64,000 nt of DNA, taken from positions 124,001-188,000 of the forward strand of contig JAEYLX010000019.1 in assembly GCA_023407575.1 (NCBI GenBank), in the 5' to 3' direction. A program made the translations under genes and the position numbers. Positions 1 to 8,329 of the stretch are shown piece after piece. The stretch's first letter is position 1, and every line of letters starts with the position of its first letter. Origin of the DNA: Bacillota bacterium. Lineage in GTDB: Bacteria > Bacillota > Clostridia > Lachnospirales > Lachnospiraceae. The notes under the pieces were generated by a model. The model saw only the letters and a program-made list of their open reading frames with translations, ran no database searches and was not told the origin of the DNA.

Positions 1-325
1 ACTTGACAGCGTTTGCAGTACAATAAATCGGCACCTCTGGGATGTGTTTCATTAAGGCAGGCAGGGCACCACTGTGGTCAACTTCACCGTGATTAATGAT
101 AATTAAATCTATTTTATTTAAGTCCATTTCCTTTGACAAGTTATCGACAAATTCCTCTGCAAAAGGAGCCCAAACCGTATCAATCAATACATTTTTTTGT
201 TCCTGTATTAAGTAAGAATTATATGCTGATCCTTTATGAGTTGAATATTCATCACCATGGAACTTTTGAAGTTCCCAATCTACTTTACCCAGCCAGTAAA
301 CATTGTTTTTAACCTGCTTTTTCAT
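1..325 (-). CDS. A-type flavoprotein (FprA-like), N-terminal part, cut by window edge
   Basis: The reading frame starts at an ATG at 325 behind an AGAAAGGA ribosome site and runs off the left edge, leaving about 108 residues. It begins MKKQVKNNVYWLGKVDWEL and contains NHGEVDHSG, the di-iron site signature (H-x-E-x-D-H) of the metallo-beta-lactamase domain in A-type flavoproteins. Members of this family (FprA, rubredoxin:oxygen oxidoreductase, NorV type) reduce O2 or NO in the cytoplasm of anaerobes, using a di-iron centre and a C-terminal flavodoxin domain. The flavodoxin part lies outside the window, so whether extra rubredoxin or flavin-reductase domains are fused cannot be seen. The gene is divergent from the EF-hand gene. 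Confidence 0.85.
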   Translation of the reverse strand, partial: MKKQVKNNVYWLGKVDWELQKFHGDEYSTHKGSAYNSYLIQEQKNVLIDTVWAPFAEEFVDNLSKEMDLNKIDLIIINHGEVDHSGALPALMKHIPEVPIYCTANAVK

Positions 326-588
326 TTTAATATATCCTTTCTTTTGTTATCAAAGATTTCATTTCCCTTTCCTATTATATCCATATAATCTTTACTAAAT
401 GCAAAATGAACATTTGCATTTAGTTTTATTTTCAACCTATATCATATTGGTTCTCCCTCCCTTTTAATTTGTGTAATATATTCTTCTAAATTATCACGAT
501 TCGAAGCTTTAGAACTTGGACTAGATATGTCTTAATTGTTATTTGAATTGACATCTGTGAATTGTGTGTGTATATTCTGTGAATTTGG
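326..588. other. Non-coding spacer between divergent genes
   Basis: AT-rich spacer between the flavoprotein start and the sigma-28 promoter of the EF-hand gene. It should hold the promoter of the flavoprotein gene on the minus strand, but I see no convincing -35/-10 pair. I saw no RNA gene or conserved riboswitch motif. Confidence 0.4.
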
Positions 589-615
589 TTAATTTACCAG
601 AAGTTGCGCCGATAT
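589..615 (+). promoter_or_regulatory. Sigma-28 (SigD/FliA) type promoter for the EF-hand gene
   Basis: The -35 TTAA at 589-592 is followed by exactly 15 bases and then a perfect -10 GCCGATAT at 608-615. The known consensus for motility sigma factor SigD/FliA is TAAA-N15-GCCGATAW, so only one base departs from it. It lies about 150 nt upstream of the EF-hand start on the same strand. I infer that the gene belongs to the flagellar/chemotaxis regulon. Confidence 0.75.
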
Positions 616-690
616 GATAGTTAGATGCCAAGAAATATACTTTTTAAGTGTGTTTCAAGCCTCATAGTTCTATATCATGGAGGAGATAGA

Positions 691-732
691 ATGGTAATAC
701 ACCGGACTTTACTTATAAGTCCTACTGGATGA
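691..732 (+). CDS. Possible 13-residue leader peptide upstream of the EF-hand gene
   Basis: An ATG at 691 sits 4 nt after a very strong GGAGGAGA ribosome site (679-686) and opens a 13-codon frame, MVIHRTLLISPTG, ending in TGA at 732. A small hairpin (GGACTT 704-709 pairing with AAGTCC 717-722) lies inside it. It is downstream of the sigma-28 promoter and 32 nt upstream of the EF-hand ATG. It could be a translated leader or chance; I know no homologue. Confidence 0.25.
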   Translation: MVIHRTLLISPTG

Positions 733-764
733 TACACAAAATACATTAAAAAAGGAGTATTACA

Positions 765-1547
765 ATGATTAGTTCAGTCAATTCCTATTCAAGTAATTTG
801 TATCTGCAAGCTAGCACCAGCCTGTTGAACAAATTAGCAGGTGCCGAAGCAAGTAAAGCGTCGACTTCTTACAAAACGCTTTCGAGTGAAGCTACCGAAT
901 CTTCTACTTCATCTACAGATAGAAGTTCATTAACTTTAGAAGAACTCGTAGAAAGAATGCAACAAACCCCCTTAAAGCCAGTATCAAATGTATCCGAAAT
1001 CAACTCTGATACCTCCAGTATTGATGCTGATGGTGATGGTATGCTCTCAGCAGATGAATATGATACGCTAATGACACAGATGGGTATTAAAGATGCCTCC
1101 AGTGCAGAGGATTTCTTCCAACAGTATGATACTGATGCAGACGGAGAAATTACTTTGGCTGAAATGGAGGCAAGCCGACCTATGAAACCAATGCGCCCAA
1201 TGGGACCTCCTCCGGAAGAAACACAAAACACCTCCTCCCTTGATACTGATGGTGATGGAACTGTTTCAACAGAGGAATACCAGGCTGCAGTATCCGCTCT
1301 TGGTATTGAGGACACCGATGCAACAGATGCATTATTTGCTAAGTATGATACAGATTCAGATGGCAATATTACAACTAAGGAGATTTTGGCACAACAAAGT
1401 ACTATTGTAAGTTCTACAAATAATACTTCCTCACTTAGCACCTCCGAGGAATTTAAAAGAGTTGCCTCACGTATACTGGCTTCCTATGAAGCTAATTTCC
1501 AGTACATTTATGAGCCTAGTAACTCTACTGCAAGTAGTATTGCATAA
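765..1547 (+). CDS. EF-hand calcium-binding protein, four EF loops
   Basis: A 260-residue protein translated from a strong AAAAAAGGAG site. It carries four canonical 12-residue calcium loops, at residues 87-98, 122-133, 160-171 and 195-206, each with D at positions 1, 3 and 5, G at 6 and E at 12. The loops form two pairs separated by a Met/Pro-rich linker (about 137-152). The N-terminus is Ser/Thr-rich (MISSVNSYSSNLYLQ) and is not a Sec signal peptide. The sigma-28 promoter upstream suggests a role in motility, chemotaxis or export by the flagellar apparatus; this is inference. It is one of the few plus-strand genes here and ends at a strong terminator. The calcium-binding call is firm; the cellular role is unknown. 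Confidence 0.85.
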   Translation: MISSVNSYSSNLYLQASTSLLNKLAGAEASKASTSYKTLSSEATESSTSSTDRSSLTLEELVERMQQTPLKPVSNVSEINSDTSSIDADGDGMLSADEYDTLMTQMGIKDASSAEDFFQQYDTDADGEITLAEMEASRPMKPMRPMGPPPEETQNTSSLDTDGDGTVSTEEYQAAVSALGIEDTDATDALFAKYDTDSDGNITTKEILAQQSTIVSSTNNTSSLSTSEEFKRVASRILASYEANFQYIYEPSNSTASSIA

Positions 1548-1577
1548 GTAAAAAAGCAAACCTATCCGTAGCATCAA

Positions 1578-1626
1578 AAAAGAATCCAAAGGTACTGTAA
1601 TTAATACAGTACCTTTGGATTCTTTT
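1578..1626. terminator. Bidirectional terminator between EF-hand and ABC exporter genes
   Basis: A perfect 22-bp inverted repeat (1578-1599 with 1605-1626) with a 5-nt loop, A-rich at one end and T-rich at the other. It sits between convergent genes and can stop transcription from both sides. Confidence 0.85.
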
Positions 1627-1725
1627 ATTAATTCGAAAGTACAATAAACTGCTAAATCTTTATCCAATGTTATACCTAATATTGAGCTTTTCCTACTTTT
1701 GTTCTTTATTATCAAAAGTTCACAG

Positions 1726-3576
1726 TTATGCCGCTTCAAACTGACTGTTATACAACTCTGCATAAAAGCCACCCTCTGTAAGTAATTCATCATGACTGCC
1801 ACTCTCAATGATATCTCCATCCTTCATAACTAAGATAAGATCCGCATTTTTAATGGTAGAAAGACGGTGTGCAATTACAAAGGAAGTCCTTCCGACGGTC
1901 AATTGATCCATTGCCGCCTGTACAATACGTTCTGTACGTGTATCTACTGAGCTAGTAGCTTCATCAAGAATTAACAATGGAGCATTCTGAATCATCGCTC
2001 TTGCTATGGTAATCAGCTGCTTCTGGCCTTCGGATAAACTTGCCTTGTCGTTTAACACGGTATCATACTTTAGTGGCAATGCCTTAATAAAATGATGTAA
2101 TCCTACGGTCTTGCAGGCAGCTTTCACTTCTTCGTCAGTGACTCCTGGTTTACTGTAAATGATATTCTCTTTAATGGTTCCTTCAAAGAGCCAGGTGTCC
2201 TGTAGAACCATACCAAACTGTTCGTGTACATTTTCTCGCGGAATTTTTTGAATTGGAACCCCATCAATGAGGATTTCTCCGCCGTCCAACTCATAAAATC
2301 TCATAAGTAAATTAACCATGGTGGTTTTTCCTGCTCCGGTTGGTCCAACAATAGCTACCTTTTGACCTGCTTTAATTTTTGTTGAGAAGTTATGAATTAC
2401 CGGTTTTTCTGGGGAATATCCGAATTTTACATTCTTAAACTCTACTTCACCTTTTACCTGCTGAAGCTCTTTGCTCTTCCCTGTCTCATCTTCCAGTTCT
2501 TGTTCCTCCAGGAATTCAAATACTCTCTCACTGGCTGCTGCGGTTCTTTGCAGGTTATTCATTGCCTGCGCTATTTGTGATAGTGGCTGTGTAAATAATC
2601 GAATATAAATCATAAATGCTACAATTACACCAAAAGTTATTGTTCCATTCATAGCAAGGGCTGCACCAACCACACAAACAGCCACATAGCCAAAGTTACC
2701 GATAAATCCCATGAGTGGCATCATCAGACCCGATAAAAATTGTGATTTCCATCCACTCTTATACAAATTATTATTGATGGTTTCAAATTCATGCTTTGCT
2801 TCTTTACTTCCATTGTATACCTTAACAACATTGTGACCGGAATAGATCTCCTCAATATGGCCATTGATTCGCCCTAATTCCTGCTGCTGCGCCTTAAAGT
2901 AATTCTGTGATTTTGCCATAATAACCATCATAAGCACAAATCCCACGATACTGGACGCTACTGCGGTTAATGCCAAAATCCAATTGTTGTAGAACATCAT
3001 GATGAGAGCACCAAAGAACATTGTAATAGAAGTTATTAAAGTCGCTATACTTTGATTTAAAGTTTGTCCAATGGTATCGACATCATTTGTTACACGACTT
3101 AACACGTCACCGTAACTGGTCGAGTCAAAATATTTTAGTGGTAATCGATTTACCTTTTGAGAGATATCCGTCCTCATCTTTTTTGAAATAACCTGAGTTA
3201 CGGTAGCCATAATATAGCTCTGTACATAATTCAGTATAAATGCAGTTGCATAGAAGAACACCAAAACCCAAGCAATATTTGCTACTGCTGTCATATCTAT
3301 ATTGCCAATGACCGGGGTGTTATTTACCAGTGCAGGTAGACCTTTCATTACCTCATTGGTTAATTCCTTGAGTTTATCCGGTCCAATAATTTGAAGAATG
3401 GTTCCTGCTGCCGCTGCCACCAAGGCAATTATGATAGGTATCATGTAACTTTTACAATATAACAACAGTTTTGTCATCGTTGCCTTAAAGTTCTTTGGCT
3501 TCTCAACTACACCTCCCATGGGACCTCCTCCCATTGGGCCTCTTGCTGTATTTTGTTTTCTGCTGGTTTCACTCAT
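1726..3576 (-). CDS. Heterodimeric ABC exporter, subunit with consensus ATPase site
   Basis: 616 residues: a Met/Gly-rich N-terminal tail, six predicted membrane segments (about residues 40-340, ABC_membrane type) and a C-terminal ATPase domain. Walker A is GPTGAGKTT, the signature LSEGQKQL, Walker B LLILDEATSSVD with the catalytic Glu, and the switch IAHRLST with His. The start overlaps the stop of the upstream exporter gene by 4 bp (ATGA), so the two are translationally coupled. In this family (BmrCD, LmrCD, TM287/288 type) two different half-transporters pair to export drugs, lipids or peptides across the cytoplasmic membrane. The substrate cannot be told from sequence. It is the last gene of its operon and faces the bidirectional terminator. 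Confidence 0.9.
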   Translation of the reverse strand: MSETSRKQNTARGPMGGGPMGGVVEKPKNFKATMTKLLLYCKSYMIPIIIALVAAAAGTILQIIGPDKLKELTNEVMKGLPALVNNTPVIGNIDMTAVANIAWVLVFFYATAFILNYVQSYIMATVTQVISKKMRTDISQKVNRLPLKYFDSTSYGDVLSRVTNDVDTIGQTLNQSIATLITSITMFFGALIMMFYNNWILALTAVASSIVGFVLMMVIMAKSQNYFKAQQQELGRINGHIEEIYSGHNVVKVYNGSKEAKHEFETINNNLYKSGWKSQFLSGLMMPLMGFIGNFGYVAVCVVGAALAMNGTITFGVIVAFMIYIRLFTQPLSQIAQAMNNLQRTAAASERVFEFLEEQELEDETGKSKELQQVKGEVEFKNVKFGYSPEKPVIHNFSTKIKAGQKVAIVGPTGAGKTTMVNLLMRFYELDGGEILIDGVPIQKIPRENVHEQFGMVLQDTWLFEGTIKENIIYSKPGVTDEEVKAACKTVGLHHFIKALPLKYDTVLNDKASLSEGQKQLITIARAMIQNAPLLILDEATSSVDTRTERIVQAAMDQLTVGRTSFVIAHRLSTIKNADLILVMKDGDIIESGSHDELLTEGGFYAELYNSQFEAA

Positions 3577-5333
3577 GCTAACAATTCCTCCTCACTTAAC
3601 TGGGACATGGCTATTTCTCTATAAACATCGCAGGTATTTAGCAGTTCTTTATGCGAACCTTTTCCTACTATTCTTCCTTCCTCTAAAACAATAATTTGAT
3701 CTGCGTCCATAATCGTCCCTATACGTTGAGCAACAATCAGGCTGGTTACACCTGCAGCTTCTTTTTTTAGCACGGAGCGTAGAACTCGATCTGTCTTGTA
3801 ATCGAGGGCTGAGAAGCTGTCATCAAAGATATAAATCTCCGGCTTACGGCTGATAGCACGAGCAATAGCAAGACGCTGTTTCTGTCCACCGGATACGTTG
3901 GTTCCACCTTGTGCAATCTCCGCCTCATATTGTCCTTCCATATTTTCAACAAATTCTGTTCCCTGTGCGATTCTTATGGCTGTTTTAATATCGTTACTAT
4001 CTGATTTTGCTTTACCATTGTCTCCATAACCAACATTACTTCCAACAGTACCACGAAACATTACTGCCTTCTGTGGAACATATCCTATTTTATTATGCAG
4101 TGCATCTTGTACGTATTTTTTTACATCAACACCATCAATAGAAATACTGCCTTCTGTTGCATCATAAAATCTTGGTATCAGATTGATCAGAGTACTCTTA
4201 CCGCTGCCGGTGGAACCGATAAAGGCGACGGTTTCACCCTGCTTTGCAGTAAAGCTAATGTCCTGCAGTACATAATCCGAACCACCTGGATATTTAAAGC
4301 TTACTTGATTAAATGTAATTTCGCCTTTCATGCCAGCTAAACCGTCGGTTACGTTTCCATCCACTATGGTAGGTTTCGTTTCCAATACTTCATTGATACG
4401 TTTCGCAGAAACCGTTGCTCTTGGCAGCATTACAAAAATCATTACCAGCATCATAAAGGACATGATTACCTGTACGGAATAGGAGGAGAATACCACCATA
4501 TTTGAAAATAAGGATAGGCGATCCATAGCTGCTGCCCCATCAATTAAGTATGCTCCAATCCAGTAGATAGCCAAGGACATTCCGCTCATGATGGAAGACA
4601 TTACCGGCATCATAATCGCCATACCACGGTTCGTAAATAATTGTGTTTCCGTCAGCTCCTCGTTGGCAGCTTCAAATTTATCTTCCTGATATTTTTCTGC
4701 ATTATAGGCACGAATAACACGTAACCCCGTAAGATTTTCTCTTGTTACACGATTGAGATTATCTGTCAAAACCTGCATCTTCTTAAACTTTGGCATTACA
4801 AAAATCATGATAAAAATGATTACTACAATTAGAACACCAACTGCTACTCCCGTAGCAATTGACCACTCAAGTCCTTTTCCAGTTATTTTAGTAAGTGCCC
4901 ATACCGCCATAATTGGAGCCTTAATCATCATTTGAAGACCAAGGGTAATTAACATCTGCACCTGTGTGATATCATTTGTTGAACGAGTAATCAAACTTGC
5001 AGTTGAAAAACGATTGATTTCCTCCATGGAAAAGGAATCGACTTTTGAAAACAGCTGGCTACGCAGTCTCTGTGAAAAGGATGCAGCGATTCGTGCTGCA
5101 AAGAAACCAACAATAATTGCTGCCACTAGACTTCCCAGTGCACAAAGCAGCATTTTCCCGCCAGCCAACCAAATATCTGACATTTCACTTCCAGGTGTTT
5201 GCGTCAACGTTGTAATCTCAGACATATAATCTGGAAGTTTCAAGTCTAACCATACCTGGGAGACAATGAATACCAGACTCACAAGTGCTTGCAACCATTC
5301 TGCTGCCTTTAAGCGCTTTAATATTTTAAACAT
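3573..5333 (-). CDS. Heterodimeric ABC exporter, subunit with degenerate ATPase site
   Basis: 586 residues with six membrane segments (about 15-310) and a C-terminal ATPase domain. Walker A (GSTGSGKST) and signature (NVSGGQKQR) are intact, but Walker B ends FDDS, with Asp instead of the catalytic Glu, and the switch is VAQRIGT, with Gln instead of His. Known heterodimeric exporters have exactly this asymmetry: one of the two composite ATP sites does not hydrolyse. Together with the downstream half-transporter it should make one complete pump. Two copies of a 15-nt motif shared with the MarR promoter lie just upstream (5367-5413), so this operon is probably repressed by the MarR protein encoded next door. 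Confidence 0.9.
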   Translation of the reverse strand: MFKILKRLKAAEWLQALVSLVFIVSQVWLDLKLPDYMSEITTLTQTPGSEMSDIWLAGGKMLLCALGSLVAAIIVGFFAARIAASFSQRLRSQLFSKVDSFSMEEINRFSTASLITRSTNDITQVQMLITLGLQMMIKAPIMAVWALTKITGKGLEWSIATGVAVGVLIVVIIFIMIFVMPKFKKMQVLTDNLNRVTRENLTGLRVIRAYNAEKYQEDKFEAANEELTETQLFTNRGMAIMMPVMSSIMSGMSLAIYWIGAYLIDGAAAMDRLSLFSNMVVFSSYSVQVIMSFMMLVMIFVMLPRATVSAKRINEVLETKPTIVDGNVTDGLAGMKGEITFNQVSFKYPGGSDYVLQDISFTAKQGETVAFIGSTGSGKSTLINLIPRFYDATEGSISIDGVDVKKYVQDALHNKIGYVPQKAVMFRGTVGSNVGYGDNGKAKSDSNDIKTAIRIAQGTEFVENMEGQYEAEIAQGGTNVSGGQKQRLAIARAISRKPEIYIFDDSFSALDYKTDRVLRSVLKKEAAGVTSLIVAQRIGTIMDADQIIVLEEGRIVGKGSHKELLNTCDVYREIAMSQLSEEELLA

Positions 5334-5366
5334 ATTCTGTACTCTCCTTTTTACTAAAGCCTTTAT

Positions 5367-5413
5367 TATCTAACTCTATTATTATTTAACCCCGAATATA
5401 TCTAACACTATTA
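5367..5413 (-). promoter_or_regulatory. Two putative MarR operators in front of the ABC exporter operon
   Basis: The plus-strand motif TATCTAACWCTATTA occurs at 5367-5381 and 5399-5413, 32 bp apart (about three helical turns). The same motif is at 5913-5927, beside the promoter of the MarR gene. Three copies restricted to the two promoters of one locus fit a MarR operator. The exact binding unit is not established. Confidence 0.6.
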
Positions 5414-5428
5414 GGTATTCGTATTAAT

Positions 5429-5459
5429 ATATGCAGTCACAAATTTCGCGACTGCATAT
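5429..5459 (-). terminator. Hairpin after the MarR gene
   Basis: A 10-bp inverted repeat (5429-5438 with 5450-5459) that begins at the MarR stop codon. It has no long T run, so some read-through into the exporter genes is possible. Confidence 0.5.
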
Positions 5460-5887
5460 TAAGGACAATGTTCGGGATTTCTCTCCGCTAACCTCTTCAT
5501 GATACGAACATACTCTTTCGCATCCTCCTCACCTAAATAACTGAGCATATTTATCGTAAACTTCATAATCATCTTAAAATGCTCCTCAATTAGTTCCTTC
5601 CCAGAAGTTGTTATCTCCACCAAAATTCTCCTGCGATCGTTTACATCAATCTTACGAGTAATCATACCCTTCTTCTCTAAACTGTTCAGGGTTGCTGCAA
5701 CCCGTGCCGTACTGATTCCAACCTCATTGCTGATCTCGCTCGGTATTACGTTGTCTTCATGCTGGGAAATGTAAAGAAGTACAAAGATCTCCCCATGCAT
5801 GGAATCATTAATCGGCTTATGCATATTATGCTTTCGCATCTGACCCATAATCCCCATAAATTCCTGAGCCAAATTTGTATAATCCAT
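5459..5887 (-). CDS. MarR-family transcriptional regulator of the ABC exporter
   Basis: About 142 residues from the ATG at 5887, which has an AAGGTG site 6 nt upstream; a longer reading from 5908 lacks one. It has the winged-helix layout of MarR: a helical N-terminus, the recognition region IPSEISNEVGISTARVAATLNSLEKKG split over two helices, the wing with MITRKIDVNDRRRILVE, and C-terminal dimer helices. MarR proteins repress efflux genes and their own gene until a phenolic or lipophilic ligand binds. It lies directly upstream of the two exporter genes on the same strand, and shared motifs in both promoters support direct control of the pump. Confidence 0.88.
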   Translation of the reverse strand: MDYTNLAQEFMGIMGQMRKHNMHKPINDSMHGEIFVLLYISQHEDNVIPSEISNEVGISTARVAATLNSLEKKGMITRKIDVNDRRRILVEITTSGKELIEEHFKMIMKFTINMLSYLGEEDAKEYVRIMKRLAERNPEHCP

Positions 5888-5912
5888 TCTATCACCTTCT
5901 TGCTCCATTAAT

Positions 5913-5956
5913 TATCTAACACTATTAATAATATTCCCTGTTAGTAATTTTGTCAA
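5913..5956 (-). promoter_or_regulatory. Promoter and operator of the marR gene
   Basis: On the minus strand a perfect -35 TTGACA (5951-5956) is followed by 17 bases and the -10 TATTAT (5928-5933). The 15-nt motif shared with the exporter promoter (5913-5927) abuts the -10 on its downstream side, a position where a bound repressor would block transcription. This suggests autoregulation. Confidence 0.7.
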
Positions 5957-6083
5957 TAGCTTAAATGTAAATACTTAATAAAATTCAAAAAAGGATTTTT
6001 TCATTTGTCTCTGTAAATAGAACCTTCATTATTCACTATCTGCTCCAGCTTTTCGAAGAGATTTTTCAAATCCTTATTACCCG

Positions 6084-6734
6084 CTACTTCACACTTCGAA
6101 ATTTCTTTAGATCTGAATTAGTCCCCATAATTGTTATAATAGCTCCATCTTCAATTACGGTATTGGCATCCGGATTAATGTTGGTATCCTCAGCATGCTT
6201 AATGGCGAGAATGTTAATTCCGTATTTTGACCTTACGGCGAGATTTCCGAGATTCTTTCCAACCCATGAGCTTGGCGGAGCTATACTAACAATACTATAA
6301 TCTGGTGAAATCTCAATGATATCATAAAAATTATGTGTGACTAAATTATTTGCTACTTTGACGCCCATATCCTTCTCAGGCAAAATAACCTTATCTGCTC
6401 CCAGTTTATAAAGAATTTTTTCTTCAAACTCATCCTGTGTTTTTACAAGGATATATCTTACTCCCAGCTCCTTAAGCAGTACTGTTGTCATAATGCTTGT
6501 CTGCATATTTGTACCAACAGCAACAATAACTGCATCAAATTTATTAATATCAATGGATTTCAAAAAAGTCTCACTGGTGATATCCGCCTGAACTGTATGC
6601 GTGATAATTCCAGCAAATTCATTTACAATATTCTCGTCCTTGTCTACTCCCAGTACCTCATAATCCATATCGTACAATGTCTTTGCAATACTTTTTCCAA
6701 ACATACCAAGTCCTAAGACAATAAATGATTTCAT
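6084..6734 (-). CDS. ktrA: KtrA-type potassium uptake regulator (RCK protein)
   Basis: 216 residues. The N-terminal RCK_N Rossmann domain has GLGMFG at residues 8-13 and an acidic VDKDE after the second strand, typical of NAD(H)/ATP-binding TrkA_N. The C-terminal RCK_C domain (about 135-216) is the region that binds c-di-AMP in characterised KtrA proteins. It is a cytoplasmic octameric ring that gates the KtrB channel. It starts 12 nt after the ktrB stop, in the same operon. Length and domain order match KtrA. Confidence 0.92.
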   Translation of the reverse strand: MKSFIVLGLGMFGKSIAKTLYDMDYEVLGVDKDENIVNEFAGIITHTVQADITSETFLKSIDINKFDAVIVAVGTNMQTSIMTTVLLKELGVRYILVKTQDEFEEKILYKLGADKVILPEKDMGVKVANNLVTHNFYDIIEISPDYSIVSIAPPSSWVGKNLGNLAVRSKYGINILAIKHAEDTNINPDANTVIEDGAIITIMGTNSDLKKFRSVK

Positions 6735-6746
6735 AAATAGCTTCTC

Positions 6747-8126
6747 CTATCCAACTGTTATTTTTCCTTCCGGGTATCGATATCCCCTATTATCCTTTCC
6801 ACTTCTCGTGTTAAATGCAGCAAAGGTTGTTATTAGCCCTACTCTTCCGAGGAACATAGTAATAATTAACTGGTACTTGCTGGAATCCTTTAAATACGGT
6901 GTTATTTCTGTGGAGGCACCTGCAGTACTAAATGCAGATACAGCTTCAAAAAGAACCTGTACAAGACTCCCCTCCTTGTTTATAAGTAAAACTATCGTTG
7001 TCAGAATTACAAGTGTTAAACTCAACAGAAAGATAGAAATCGATCTCATAATAATATCAGCAGTAATCCTTCTCTTAAGTATTTGAACCTCTGAATTCCC
7101 CTTAAGAAAAGAAACAACGGTAGCGATTAACACAAACATTGTAGTAACCTTTATTCCCCCGGCTGTTGAACCCGGTGCACCACCAACAAACATAAGCAGC
7201 ATTGTAATTAAGATTGAGAGCGTACTCATTTCATGTATTGGAAAGGTACCAAAACCAGCTGTCCTTGCTGAAACAGAATGAAAAAAAGCATTAAGTAATT
7301 TGATATGGACAGGTAATTCTCTCATTGTATTGTCCTTCTCAAAAACCATAATTAATATTGTTCCTGAAACAATCAGGAATACCGTCATAATCAAAACTAT
7401 TTTCGTATGCAAAGTAAATCGCGAAAATCGTTTGACCTTTGTAACATCTTCCCATACAATAAATCCCAATCCACCAGCAATTATTAAAACTGACGTCGTC
7501 AAAATAAATAACACGTTACTATTATAATTTGTCAGTCCAATGAATTTCTCCGAATCTGTACCAAATACATCAAATCCAGCATTACAGAAGGAAGCAATAG
7601 AATGAAAAATACTCCTACCAATTCCCTCTATGACTCCATACACCGGAATTAAATCAAGGGAGGTCAGTACAGCACCTGCCCCTTCAATGATAATCATCAT
7701 CTTTAATATTTTTTTAAATATAATAGCTATATTTTCCAAGGAAAAGTTGCTGATGGATTCCTTAATCGCCATCCGCTGGCTTAAGTCAAGGTTCTTCCTT
7801 GTAATTACAGCAAAAAGAGTAACAACTGACATAATTCCAAGTGCACCTATTTGGACTAAAAGGAGGATAATTATTTTCCCGAATAAGGACCAATAGGTAT
7901 TCGTATCTACAACAACCATACCGGTTACGCAAACAGAGGAAGTCGCTGTAAATAAAGCGGTAATAAAACTGGTGGAATTACCATCCCTTGTACTAACAGG
8001 CAGCGAAAGTAAAATTGTTCCTATCAGAATAAGCAGAGCAAACCCACAAAATATCATTCTTGCAGGTGATTTTCTTATTAACCGATCTATGTTTTTCACA
8101 GTTTTACTTAGTCTAAAAACGCTCAT
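6747..8126 (-). CDS. ktrB: KtrB-type potassium uptake transmembrane subunit
   Basis: About 459 residues from the ATG at 8126, which follows GAGGAGTGTT; a reading from 8165 adds 13 residues without a ribosome site. It has the TrkH/KtrB fold of four membrane-pore-membrane repeats, with filter loops such as TATSSVCVTGMVV, SFCNAGFDVFG, ARTAGFGTF and AFSTAGAST. The pore glycines are in place. It conducts K+ (often Na+-dependent) across the cytoplasmic membrane, gated by KtrA, whose gene follows. I see no c-di-AMP riboswitch in the short upstream gap. Confidence 0.92.
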   Translation of the reverse strand: MSVFRLSKTVKNIDRLIRKSPARMIFCGFALLILIGTILLSLPVSTRDGNSTSFITALFTATSSVCVTGMVVVDTNTYWSLFGKIIILLLVQIGALGIMSVVTLFAVITRKNLDLSQRMAIKESISNFSLENIAIIFKKILKMMIIIEGAGAVLTSLDLIPVYGVIEGIGRSIFHSIASFCNAGFDVFGTDSEKFIGLTNYNSNVLFILTTSVLIIAGGLGFIVWEDVTKVKRFSRFTLHTKIVLIMTVFLIVSGTILIMVFEKDNTMRELPVHIKLLNAFFHSVSARTAGFGTFPIHEMSTLSILITMLLMFVGGAPGSTAGGIKVTTMFVLIATVVSFLKGNSEVQILKRRITADIIMRSISIFLLSLTLVILTTIVLLINKEGSLVQVLFEAVSAFSTAGASTEITPYLKDSSKYQLIITMFLGRVGLITTFAAFNTRSGKDNRGYRYPEGKITVG

Positions 8127-8267
8127 AACACTCCTCGTTTCATCTGGGTTATAATATGTTAACAATCAACTAACTGTTTAAAGGATATTGTACCGTATCA
8201 AAAAACTGATTTCAACTAAATTTACCAACGACTAACTTTTAACTTGGTGTATAACATCAGTAAATAA

Positions 8268-8296
8268 GAAAGGCAGCCCTTCCTGGCCGCCTTTTA
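8268..8296 (-). terminator. Terminator after the DUF2264 gene
   Basis: A GC-rich inverted repeat (AAGGC-A-GCC with GGC-C-GCCTT) in the gap between the ktrB start and the DUF2264 stop. On the minus strand the stem runs into CCTTTCTTATTT. It fits as the end of the GH88/DUF2264 operon. Confidence 0.6.
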
Positions 8297-8329
8297 TTAC
8301 TTATATTCTATAGCATGTAGCCCTGCTTC

